Positions 1-9,600 of a DNA stretch of 64,000 nucleotides are shown here, one piece after another. The stretch lies in the NCBI GenBank assembly GCA_963826035.1, contig CAWGVZ010000023.1, positions 62,001 through 126,000 on the forward strand, given 5' to 3'. Each line of letters starts with the position of its first letter. Positions within the stretch are counted from its first letter, which is position 1. The notes under the pieces were generated by a model. That model did not search any database. It saw only the letters and a list, made by a program, of their open reading frames with translations, and was not told where the DNA came from. The DNA is from Actinophytocola sp963826035 (lineage in GTDB: Bacteria > Actinomycetota > Actinomycetes > Mycobacteriales > Pseudonocardiaceae). The position numbers were made by a program, and so were the translations under genes.

Positions 1-42
1 GCGGCCGAGCTGCTCGCGGCGGCGAGGGCCGAACCGCGGTAG
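1..42 (+). CDS. C-terminal tail of an upstream gene (partial)
   Basis: Frame 1 reads AAELLAAARAEPR and then a TAG stop at 40-42. Only 13 residues are visible. The Ala/Leu/Glu-rich composition resembles a normal actinomycete C-terminus, but no family can be assigned. It lies just outside the IS1380-family element that begins at about 77. Confidence 0.25.
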   Translation, partial: AAELLAAARAEPR

Positions 43-76
43 GTGCGCGGGTCTGCTCGGGGATCCTGTGCTCTGA

Positions 77-1790
77 CCCGTATCCGCGAGTAAGGCGGGT
101 GACACGCGCTTGAGATGGCGATAGGTGTCGCTCTGGCCTGGGATGATGACGTTTGCGACGACGTAATCAGTCTCGGGAGAGGACACCTATCAAGTGGGTA
201 GTTTACGTGGTGGACGGCTGAGGTGCGGGTGGGCGCGCCGGACCAAAGTCTGACGTCGGTGTCGGGGATGGCCGCGGTCACGGAGTTGGTGGAGCGGCTG
301 GGTGTGATCTCGGCGTTGGATGCGGCGGTGGGGCCGATCAAGCTGCGGAATCGTGGGGTTCGGGGCCGGTGAGGTGTTGGTCGGGTTGGCCTCGGCGCAG
401 GTTGCTGGGGAGGACTTTCTGGTCGGGCTGGACCGCCAGCGTGCTGATGTGGCGGGGCAGGTGATCACGCCGGTGCCGGGGTTGTCCTCGACCACCGCCG
501 CCGGGCTGGCGCGCAGGTTTACCGATCCACGGTGGACTGCGGTGGAGACCGGGGTTGCGCGGGTGACTGAGCGGATGCTCGAGCGGGTGCCCGCGGCGCG
601 GCAGGCACGGTTGTGCCGCGCGGCGACGATCGACTTGGACGCCAGCGATGTAGAGGTTTTGGGCGCAAGAAACGTGGTGTCGCCTTCAACCATCAAGGAC
701 AGCGTGTGGGGCGTGCGCACGTGGCGTCCTGGGCGGAGGTCGAGACCGTGCTGGCGGCGGAGTTGTTGTCCGGCAACGATGATCCTCGCGCAAGCGCGGC
801 CGAACTGTTCCACCGTGCGCTCGCGGCGTTACCCGAGCAGGCCAGAGCGGGTCGGGTGCGATTACGGGCCGACGCCGGGTATTTCGCCGGTGAGCTGGCC
901 CGGGTCGCGTTCTTCGCCGAGGTGGAGTTCGCGATCGGCGCCAAGCGCATCGTCCCGCTCTGGCGGCTGCTGGATGGTCTCACCGACGACTCCTGGACAG
1001 AGGCGATCGACATGACGGGGGCGCAGGTCGCCGTCGCGGACTACCGGCCCGTGTGGTGGCCCGCCAACGCCTTCCTGCTGATCCGCCGAGTCCGGCTCGA
1101 CATCTGTCAGGTCTCGGCCGATCCCCGCTCACGGCGCCGCAAGACACTACATCCCGACCAACGCGCCCTCCCACTGGAGGAGTTGGCCGACGCGGACGCG
1201 ATCTACGGATACTCGTTCATCCTCACCAGCCTCGACGTGTCCACACCGGACAAAGCCGCTGCGGTGGAGCACTGGTACCGACACCGCACCAGCATCGAAA
1301 ACGTCTTCCGCGACAGCAAACACGGCGCCGCGCTCCGCCATCTCCCCTCCGGTTATGTCGAGGTGAACACCGCCTGGATGTGGGGCGCGCTGCTGGCCGC
1401 ATCCATGGCCGCCTGGCTCCATCAACTCACCGCCACCCCAGGCCCGACCGGCCAACTCGCCGGGTGGGGCGCCCGCGACGGCAAAGCCATGATCGCCACC
1501 CTGCGACACCGGCTGATCCGCGTCCCTGCCCGCCTCGTCTTCCAAGCAGGACAACCAATCCTGCACCCACCACCCGGCCACCACCTGCTCGCCGAGATCC
1601 TCGCCCGACTCGGGAAACTCCCCACGCTGCCCTGACCACCCCGGCCACCCCCGGCCCCGACCCAGGAACCCGAACCCGCGAACCCGGCGCGACACCCGGA
1701 CCCACCAGCATGCCCACACCCACAAAACCCGCCCCACCACAGACTCCAGGAATCTGAAGATCAACTCAGCCGACTACTCGCGGAATCGGG
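77..1790 (+). mobile_element. IS1380-family insertion sequence with 5-bp target duplication
   Basis: The ends carry imperfect terminal inverted repeats. The left end reads CCCGTATCCGCGAGTA from 77, and the right end, on the complement, reads CCCGATTCCGCGAGTA up to 1790. Both are flanked by the same 5-bp word TCTGA (72-76 and 1791-1795), which I read as the target duplication. The 1.7-kb size fits IS1380. The element landed about 20 bp beyond the stop codon of the LmbU-like gene. Its transposase is frameshifted, so it is probably not autonomous. A 10-bp inverted repeat (GATAGGTGTC at 120-129, complement at 182-191) lies in its leader. Confidence 0.75.
268..1635 (+). pseudogene. IS1380-family transposase, frameshifted
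   Basis: This is a DDE-type IS1380 transposase broken over two frames. It starts in frame 1 (MAAVTELVERLGV, from 268) and hits a stop (VRGR*) near 370, where similarity continues in frame 2 (GEVLVGLASAQVAGEDF). At about 657 it returns to frame 1 at GRKKRGVAFNHQGQR, apparently after loss of one G in the VEVFG stretch. Family landmarks are visible: IDLDASD near 630, RADAGYF near 860, and the C-terminal WYRHRTSIENVFRDSKHG near 1280 carrying the acidic residue. The two shifts largely compensate each other, but no single frame encodes an intact enzyme. The start codon is approximate. Confidence 0.7.
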
Positions 1791-1812
1791 TCTGAAGGAC
1801 AGGGATGCGGCC

Positions 1813-2454
1813 TCACGCGGGTTCGGCGAGTGCTCCCATGTCGGTCAGCTCACCGTGGACCGATGCCTCGGCGGCTTCGTCCAGCACTTCCGTGATCCAT
1901 TCCACCAGGTCACGGTTGCCGACGCTGGCCGCGTCCTTCCATCGCTGCTCTCGATCGGGGGTGATCTCCAGGCGCAACGTCACCGGGTCACCCGCGGGCG
2001 CCTTGTCTGCGGCTCGCCGCAGCTGTACCTGTTTCCTCAGTTCGCTTCTGGACCAACTGAAATGCTCCGCGCGATCCAGCCAGATATCCCGCTCCTGCGG
2101 GGGCAACGCCGCCACCACCTCGTGGTGCTGCAGGCTCAGCCCGTCCCGCCGGTGGGACGGCGAAAACCTGCGCGCCACCCACGCATAGTTACGAAGCGTC
2201 TGATATTCCAAACCTGTTTCCGCGACTGCCTTTTTGTACCGATCCGGATATTTGTCTTCGCCGTAGATGAGCCAGTCGCCGAGCCACCAGCACGAGGCAT
2301 GGGAGATCAGCGCGATCTGTTTACCGATGCGCTGCCAGGTGGAGAAAGATATTCTCTTGCCGAAGCTCAAGCCGGTCCGTCTCGACGAGACGACTCGGTC
2401 GAGTCCCAGGCCCTGGCTCAGGCCGGGGCTGTGGCATTCTGCCTGCGACGACAC
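1813..2454 (-). CDS. LmbU-family cluster-situated transcriptional regulator
   Basis: This protein has the typical LmbU-type core: CWWLGDWLIYGEDKYPDRY, then ETGLEYQTLRNYAWVARRF, QHHEVVAALPP and WLDRAEHFSWSRSELR. LmbU-family proteins are DNA-binding activators of antibiotic clusters, named after the lincomycin regulator, so this is the best candidate for the pathway switch. Two starts are possible. ATG at 2517 has an AGGAG very close upstream but lies inside a motif shared with other promoters. GTG at 2454, preceded by GGAAGGGG, is preferred; the conserved domain begins well downstream of both. A partial, diverged second copy lies near 47.6-47.9 kb. The gene faces away from the first arsR-like gene. 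Confidence 0.8.
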   Translation of the reverse strand: MSSQAECHSPGLSQGLGLDRVVSSRRTGLSFGKRISFSTWQRIGKQIALISHASCWWLGDWLIYGEDKYPDRYKKAVAETGLEYQTLRNYAWVARRFSPSHRRDGLSLQHHEVVAALPPQERDIWLDRAEHFSWSRSELRKQVQLRRAADKAPAGDPVTLRLEITPDREQRWKDAASVGNRDLVEWITEVLDEAAEASVHGELTDMGALAEPA

Positions 2455-2508
2455 GAATTCTCGCCCCTTCCCCGTGGAGCTACTGGGCGGGGCGTGGCCC
2501 CGGATCCG

Positions 2509-2533
2509 ATAGAACATGTTCTCCTGTTGTGTT
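2509..2533 (-). promoter_or_regulatory. Shared promoter/operator motif upstream of the lmbU-like gene
   Basis: The stretch contains the perfect 12-bp palindrome AGAACATGTTCT (2511-2522) and the 11-mer GTTCTCCTGTT (2518-2528). A version 22/25 identical sits at 18695-18719 upstream of the SGNH hydrolase gene, and the same 11-mer recurs at 3581-3591 between the second arsR-like gene and the first NRPS. In all three cases it lies roughly 55-95 bp upstream of the preferred start of the minus-strand gene. Reading it as a common operator or promoter is inference. Confidence 0.5.
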
Positions 2534-2625
2534 GGTGAGCATCATTGCAGCGGCCGCGGCCCTGGGTCAAGACACTCCGGAGGACCTTGATTGCGGGTAT
2601 CATGGAAGATTTTCGTGATCATTTA

Positions 2626-2643
2626 GCGCGGCTATTGCCGCGC
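2626..2643. promoter_or_regulatory. Perfect GC-rich hairpin in the lmbU/arsR divergent region
   Basis: GCGCGGC and GCCGCGC form a 7-bp stem around the loop TATT. Just downstream is a short direct repeat, GCGTCACG twice within 2653-2671. Both lie in the 0.3-kb region between two divergent regulatory genes, so they may be operator or attenuator structures. Nothing else recognisable was seen in 2455-2793 apart from the motif at 2509-2533. Confidence 0.4.
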
Positions 2644-2793
2644 GTCTCCCGGGCGTCACGCAGGCGTCACGTGGCCGTCGCGGCTGTCGACGGAGTGGGC
2701 AATTCCTTGACGACCAGGAGTGGGCGGGTCAACAATCGCGCGGGCAAGGTCTGACCGCCACCGTTGCCGGGATGATCACTGGAAAGGGGACCT

Positions 2794-3153
2794 GTGCCGT
2801 CCGACGTGCCGCACCATGCTGATGCCCGCTCGCAGTTTGATCAGTTGGCCAAGGTGTTCGCCGCGCTGGGGGACCCAGTGCGACTCTCGATTCTCGAATT
2901 CCTGCTCGACACCGAGAAAACCGACGAGGACTGCGCCGAACGGTTTTCGTTGTCGTCGGCGCAGGTCGAGCGACATCTCTCGAAGTTGATCGATGGTGGG
3001 TATGTGGCCACGCGGAGCGTTGGTGCCGAGCGGCGGTTCTCGGTGGCGGACTCCGAGGCGGCGACCCTGGTGCGCATGGCGCGGTCGATGACCGCCGACA
3101 ACATCGCCCGGTTGAACACGTGCTCCCAGATTGCCGCCGATACGGGGCGCTAG
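2794..3153 (+). CDS. ArsR-family winged-helix transcriptional regulator
   Basis: The 119-residue protein has a clear ArsR/SmtB winged helix: FAALGDPVRLSILEFLL, then RFSLSSAQVERHLSKLIDGGYV as the recognition helix and the wing RSVGAERRFSVAD. There is no Cys-rich metal site in the recognition helix, so it is more likely a ligand or other signal sensor than a metal sensor. The start is GTG at 2794 after AAAGGGGACCT. Its stop overlaps the stop of the opposite arsR-like gene by four bases (CTAG palindrome at 3150-3153). Its position at the cluster edge suggests local regulation. Confidence 0.8.
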   Translation: MPSDVPHHADARSQFDQLAKVFAALGDPVRLSILEFLLDTEKTDEDCAERFSLSSAQVERHLSKLIDGGYVATRSVGAERRFSVADSEAATLVRMARSMTADNIARLNTCSQIAADTGR

Positions 3154-3503
3154 ATCCAGGCGGGCCCGATCTTGTTGGTGGTGGACAGGTGGTCCACGTG
3201 CTGGTGCGTCATCTTCGTCGCCAGCTCGAGGAGCGGGCGCAGGCGGTCGTCGGCGATCGAGCACACCACGGTTCGCCCTTTCCGGTCCGCCTGGATGCAG
3301 CGGCACCAGCGCAGGCACGCGAGGTGGTTCGAAACCTTGCTCTGCGCCAGGTCGAGTGCCTCGACCAGTTCGGACACGGTGTGCGGACGCTCCAGGAGCA
3401 GCGAGACGATGGCAAGCCGGGTGGGATCGCCGAGAACCCGGAAGAACCGCGCGTTCGCGGCCGCGACGGTGGTCTCCGGTGGGGACGCCGCTGCCTTGGC
3501 CAT
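3150..3503 (-). CDS. ArsR/CmtR-like winged-helix regulator
   Basis: The 117-residue protein starts MAKAAASPPE at 3503 and contains FFRVLGDPTRLAIVSLLL and the recognition helix LAQSKVSNHLACLRWCRCI. The Cys-x3-Cys in that helix (CLRWC) matches the position of two ligand cysteines in the mycobacterial Cd/Pb sensor CmtR; the third CmtR cysteine is not obvious. A longer reading frame extends upstream, but similarity starts only after this Met. It is divergent from the first NRPS gene, with a shared motif between them, and convergent with the preceding arsR-like gene. A metal-responsive role is possible because bleomycin-type products bind metals, but that is speculation. Confidence 0.75.
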   Translation of the reverse strand: MAKAAASPPETTVAAANARFFRVLGDPTRLAIVSLLLERPHTVSELVEALDLAQSKVSNHLACLRWCRCIQADRKGRTVVCSIADDRLRPLLELATKMTHQHVDHLSTTNKIGPAWI

Positions 3504-3560
3504 GCGTCCATGATAGGTGTGGGGCCGCGAAATGCGATTGCCAGCCTGAAGAGTGTCGCC

Positions 3561-3593
3561 AACACGACATGACACATCAGGTTCTCCTGTTCT
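3561..3593. promoter_or_regulatory. Divergent promoter region with shared motif upstream of the first NRPS
   Basis: The region contains AACACGACA (3561-3569), which is the complement of part of the 18.7-kb motif, and GTTCTCCTGTT (3581-3591), identical to the lmbU upstream motif. It lies 58-78 bp from the second arsR-like start and about 40 bp upstream of the NRPS start. It is probably a common regulatory site for the divergent pair. Confidence 0.4.
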
Positions 3594-3631
3594 AGGCTCG
3601 GGCGCCGTTCCGGCTCGAAGGGGAGTAACCC

Positions 3632-6600
3632 ATGGCGCAGGCGGATACCGTCGGTTTTCGGACATCACCCCAGCAGCGGCAGCGTTGGTCCGCGACGGAG
3701 AACGCCGGGTTGGCGCAATGGGTACAGCTTGAGGCCACTGTGGACAGTCACGTCGACGGTGCGCGGCTGGCCGCCGCCCTCGACGTGGTCGCCGCCCGTC
3801 ACGAGATCGTCCGGACGCGGGTGACCGGCCCGGCCGGGAGCGACATGCCGGTGCAGGTGATCGATGACGCCCCGGTGGCGACGGTCGCGGAGCATGACCT
3901 CACCGGCCGGCCGGACGAGCTGCCTGGCCTCATCGTGGCCGAGCGCGAGCGGATCGCCGACGGGCCGGGGTTCCGGGTGGCGCTCGCGCGACTCGGCGAG
4001 GACCGGTCCGTCCTCGTCCTGACCGCGCAGGCGGTGATCGCCGACCGGCGGTCGCTGCGGCTCCTGCTGGCCGAGCTCGCGGACGCGTACGCGGGCCGCG
4101 CCGCCGTACCGGTCAGCGTGCAGTACGCCGACTACGCGGCCTGGCACAACGACCTGCTGAGCGAGGAGAACCGCGCCGCGCGCAGGGGGTACTGGGACGG
4201 TCATGTCGACCCGGCGTTGGCATCCGGCCTCGAGGCGCTGCTGGCGCCGGCGGGGCCACGTCCGGGTGGATGGCGGGTCGTGCCGGTGGTGTTGGACGGC
4301 GAGGTGGCGGCCAGAGCCGGCGAAATAGCCGACGAGCTGGGCGAGGCCGTCGAGGCCTTCGAGGCCTTCGTCATCGCGACCGCGTGGGCCGTGTTGCTGT
4401 GGCGGCTGTGCGGCGAGCGCGACTTCGTGCTCAGCGGCATGGCGCCGGGCCGGTCCTTCCCGGAACTCGACGGCGCGGTCGGGCCGTTCGCCCGCGATCT
4501 CCCGATCATCGGCCGGTTCGCCGGCGAGCAGAGTTTCCGTGCCGCGCTGGACCTGGTGCGCAAGGCCATGACCGACGCGGTGGAACACGCCGACGACCTG
4601 GATCCGGGCCGGCTCTCCGCCGCGTTCTTGACCGGCGTGCCCGGGTTCGAGTACGCCGACGAGCCCCCCGCCGCCGGCTCCGGCCCGGTCATGTTCGTGC
4701 CGCGGGCGGAGAGCGGCCGTACCGCCTCGCCGCTCGTCCTGCGCGCCGGCCGCCACCGCGACGGTTTCCGGTTGGAACTCGCGCACGACGTCGACCGGCT
4801 CGCGCCGGGGCGGGCCGACGACCTGCTGGCACGGCTGCGTGTCCTGTTGCGCGACCTGCTCGGCTCGCCCGATGCCCCCATCGGGGCCGCCGGCATGCTG
4901 CTGCCCGGCGAGGACGAGCGACTGCTGGCCGCCGCACAGGGACCGCCGGCCCGCCAGGACGGGCGGACCGTGCATGGAATCGTGCGGGAGCAGGCGCGCC
5001 GGACACCGGACGCGGTCGCCGTCGCGGACGACCGGACGAGCCTGACCTACGCCGAACTGGACGAGCGGGCCGACCGGTTGGCAATGCGGCTGGTCGCGAG
5101 CGGGGTCCGTCCCGGCACCCTCGCCGTGCTCTTCATCGAGCGCGGCGCCGAGTTCGTGGTCGCGCTGCTGGCCGTGCTCAAGGCCGGTGCCGCGTACGTC
5201 CCGGTCGACGTGCGGCAGCCGGCGCGGCGGCTGGCCTTCCTGCTGGCCGACACCGCGTCCCCGGTGTTGGTCACCGGGCCGGACACACCGGTGCCCGCGG
5301 ACCTGCCGGTGCCGGTCGTGCGCTCCGGCAGCGACACGGACCCGGCCGCGGCCGGGTCGTTGCCGGAGACGGGTGCCGACGACCTCGCCTACGTCATGTA
5401 CACGTCCGGTTCGACGGGTGTGCCCAACGGTGTCCGGGTCACCCACGGAGCGCTGCTCAACTACCTGCGGTGGGCGGTGGAGGCGTACGACCTGCGGTCC
5501 GGTGGCGGCTCGATCGTGCCTTCCTCGATCGGCTTCGACCTCACCGTCACCGGGTTGCTCGGCCCGCTCCTGGTCGGCCAGCGCGTGGTGCTGGTGCCGG
5601 AGTCGGCCGACCTCGACGGCCTCGTCTCGACCCTGCGCGCGCCCGCCGAGCGGTACACGCTGCTCAAGCTCACCCCGTCCCACCTCGTCGCCCTGTCCCA
5701 GCTGATGGCGCCCACGGAACTCGCCGCTCGGGTGCGGGTGCTCGTGGTCGGCGGCGAGCAGCTGCGCGCCGAGGTCCTGGGGCCGTTCCGCGCTCGCGGC
5801 ATGCGCATCGTCAACGAGTACGGTCCGACCGAGACCGTGGTCGGCACCTGTACCTACGAGGTGACCGAGGAGACGCCGGTGGCCGGGCCGGTGCCCATCG
5901 GGCGGCCCATCGCGGGCACCAGCGCCTACCTGCTCGACGACGCCCGTCACCCGGTGCCGGACGGCGTGGTCGGAGAGATCTTCATCGGTGGCGCCGGTGT
6001 GGCCGCCGGCTATCTCGGCCGCGACGAAGCCACCGCGGCACGGTTCGGCCACGACCCGTTCCGGCCCGGCGACCGGCTGTACCGCACCGGGGACCGCGCG
6101 ATCCGCCGGCCCGCCGGCGACCTGGTGTACCTGGGCCGGGTGGACGACCAGTTCAAGATGCGGGGCTTCCGGGTCGAGCCGGGCGAGATCGAGGCCGAGC
6201 TCGAGCAGCACCCGCTGGTCGACCGGGCCGCCGTCGTGCTCATCGGCGACGAGGAGGCCGGTGCAGCGGCCACCCGGCTGGCGGCCGCCGTCGTCGCGAC
6301 CGGCGACGCGGATCCGCCGCCGGCCACCGAGCTGGCGGTGTTCTGCCGGGATCGGCTGCCCGAGCACCTGGTGCCGGCCGTGTTCGTGCCGTTGAGCGGA
6401 TTGCCGACCACCGCGAACGGCAAGCTCGACCGCGCGGCGGTCGCCCGGCTGGTCGCCGGTGGGTCGACGTCGGCGCCGTATGTCGCGCCCCGCACCGAGA
6501 CCGAGGAGATCCTGGCCGGCGCCGTCGCCTCGGTGCTCGGGTGCGAACGGGTCGGCATCGACGACAACTACTTCGTCATCGGCGGTGACTCGATCCGCAG

Positions 6601-9600
6601 CGTGATGGTGGCCAGCCGCGCGCAGGCACGCGGAATCCCGGTCGCGGTCGCCGACCTGCACCGTCACCCGACGATCCGCGAGCTCGCCCTGGCGCTGGCG
6701 AACGGTGGGCCGGCGAGACCAGAGGTGCGCACGGAGCCGTTCGCGCTGGTGTCGTGGGAGGACCGGGCGCTCCTGCCGCCCGACGTCGAGGACGCGTTTC
6801 CGCTGAACCTGTTGCAGGAGGGGATGATCTTCCACCGCGACTTCGCCGCGAAGTCGGCGGTGTACCACGCGATCGCCTCCGTGCGGCTGAAGGCGCCACT
6901 GGACCTGGAACTGATGCGCACGGTGATCCGCGAGCTGGTCGAGCGACACCCGATGTTGCGCACGTCGTTCGACCAGACCACGTTCAGCAAGCCCTTGCAG
7001 CTGGTGCACTCCGTGTTCCGCGACCCGCTGTCCTACGAAGATCTCTCCGCGTTGTCACCCGACGAGCTGGGCGCGCGCATCGCGGGCTGGGTCGCGGGGG
7101 AGAAGCTGCGGGGCTTCGAGCTGGATGAGCACCCGCTGATCCGGTTCATGGTGCAGAAGCTGTCCGACGATTCGTTCCAGTTCACCTACGGCTTCCATCA
7201 CGAGATCGTCGACGGGTGGAGCGAGGCGCTCATGGTGACGGAGCTCTTCGGGCACTACCTCTCGATGATCTTCGACGAGCCGGTGACGCTCACGCCGCCG
7301 TCCACGACGATGCGCGACGCCATCGCACTCGAGCTGGAAGCGCTGGAGCACAAGGAGAATCACGAGTTCTGGTCGCGCTATCTGCGCGATGCGACGCTGA
7401 TGCGGCTGCCGAGGCTGAACTCGGGGCCGCGGGCGGACAAGGGCGCGCGCGAGATCGTCCGGATCCCGGCCGAGGTCTCGGTGGAGCTGTCCGACGCGCT
7501 CAAGCGACTCGCGACCGCCGACGCGGTGCCCCTGAAGTCGGTACTGCTCGCCGCCCACATGGCGGTGATGAACCTGTACCACGGTCAGCGGGACACGCTC
7601 ACCTACACGGTGACCAACGGGCGACCGGAGAGCGCCGACGGCAGCACCGCGATCGGCCTGTTCGTGAACAGCCTCGCGCTCCGCGTGCGGCTCGGGGGTG
7701 GCACCTGGCACGAGCTCATCGCCGCCACCCTGGACAGCGAGCGGCAGTCCATGCCGTACCGGCGACTGCCCATGGCCGAGCTCAAGCGCCATCAGGGCAA
7801 TGAACCACTGGCGGAAACGCTGTTCTTCTTCACCGACTACCACGTCTTCCGGGAACTCGACCGCTGGCGCGCCAAGGGCATCGAGCATGTGGCGAGTGAG
7901 CTCTACGGCGAGTCGACGTTCCCCTTCTGCGCGATCTTCCGGCTGAACCGGGACACGAGCGCGCTCGAGGTGCGCATCGAGTACGACGGCCTGCAGTTCC
8001 CCGCGAAGCTGATGGCCGACATGGCCGACACGTACACGCGCGTGCTGGAGACGATGGTCGCCGACCCGGACGCGCGCTACGACACGCGGACGCTGCTGTC
8101 CGCCGAGGAGCGCCACCGGCTGCTCGACGACTGGAGCGACGGCGGGCCGGCGTCGGCGGAGGTGGCGCGGGTGCACGACCTCGTCCGGCGGTGGGCCGTC
8201 GAGAAGCCCGACGCCGTCGCGGTGACCGCGGGTGACGCGGCGTTGAGCTACGGGGCACTGGACCGGATGGCTTCGGCCGTCGCGGCCACGCTCGTCGCGC
8301 GGGGCGTCGGCCCGGAGCGGACCGTCGGGCTGCTCGCCGAACGAAGCCTGGAAACCGTCGTCTGCGTACTCGGCATCCTCAAGTCCGGCGCGGCCTACCT
8401 GCCGCTCGACCCCGGCTACCCGGACGAGCGCCTCGCCACGATTCTCGCCGACGCGGCGCCGGTGGCGGTGCTGGCGGCGCCGGAGCACGCCGCGCGTTGT
8501 GGGCCGGAGGTGCTGACGATCGAGGCCGGCCTGCCGTTCGCCCACGGCGGTTGCCGCCGACCGGTTGCCGCCGGCAACGCGGCGTACGTCATGTACACCT
8601 CGGGCTCGACGGGAGCGCCCAAGGGCGTCGTGGTCAGTCACGGCGCGCTGGTCAACTCGACGCTGGCCCGCGCCACGGTGTACGACGGGCCGCCCGCGCG
8701 GTATCTCCTGCTGTCGTCGCTGGTGTTCGACAGCTCGGTGGCGGGGCTGTTCTGGCCGCTCTGCACCGGCGGAACGCTCGTGGTGCCCCCGGAGGGCATC
8801 CAGCTGGAGCCGGGAGAACTGGCGAGGCACATCGAGCGACAGCGGGTCACGCACACGCTCGCGGTGCCGTCGCTGCTCACCGCGCTGCTGGATCTGGGGG
8901 AGCCGGAGCGGCTGCGCAGCCTGCGGGTGACGATCGCCGCCGGTGAGGCCAGCTCGCGCGAGTTGTTCGAGGACCATCGGGCGGCGCTGCCGAACAGCCG
9001 CTACTACAACGAGTACGGCCCGACCGAGAACACGGTGTGGAGCACCGTGTGGAGCGGCGAGCCGGTTCCGTACCGGCCCCAGCTGCCGATCGGCAAACCG
9101 GTCAGCGGGGTGCGGACCTACGTGCTGAGCGAGCACGGACAGCCGGTTCCCATTGGCGTGTCGGGAGAGCTGTACCTGGGCGGCGCCGGGCTCGCTCGGG
9201 GCTACCTGGGCCGGCCCGCGCCGACCGCGGCCGCCTTCGTGCCGGACCCGTTCGCCACCGGGTCCGGGGCGCGCATGTACCGCACCGGCGACCTGGCGAG
9301 GCACAACCAGGACGGCGAGCTGGAGTTCCTCGGCCGAACCGACAACCAGGTGAAGATCCGCGGTTTCCGGGTCGAACTCGGTGAGATCGAGGGCGTGCTG
9401 GACTCGCACGAGGACGTGCACCGGTCGGTGGTGGTGGCCAGGGATGACAGCGCGGACGGCGGCATGATGCTGGTGGCCTACGTCGCGGCCCGCCACGGCA
9501 CCGCACCGGTTCCGGCCGACCTGCAGCGCTACGTGCGAGCCAGGCTGCCCAAGTACATGGTGCCGGCGAGCTGTGTCGTGCTCGACGCGCTGCCGCTGGC

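Noticed and set aside
8700..9050. Firm substrate call for the second adenylation domain of the first NRPS
   Set aside because: The D-S-A-L-I-A-E-V-W pocket is close to known His codes, but it was extracted by eye from an alignment held in memory, so it is given only as His-like.
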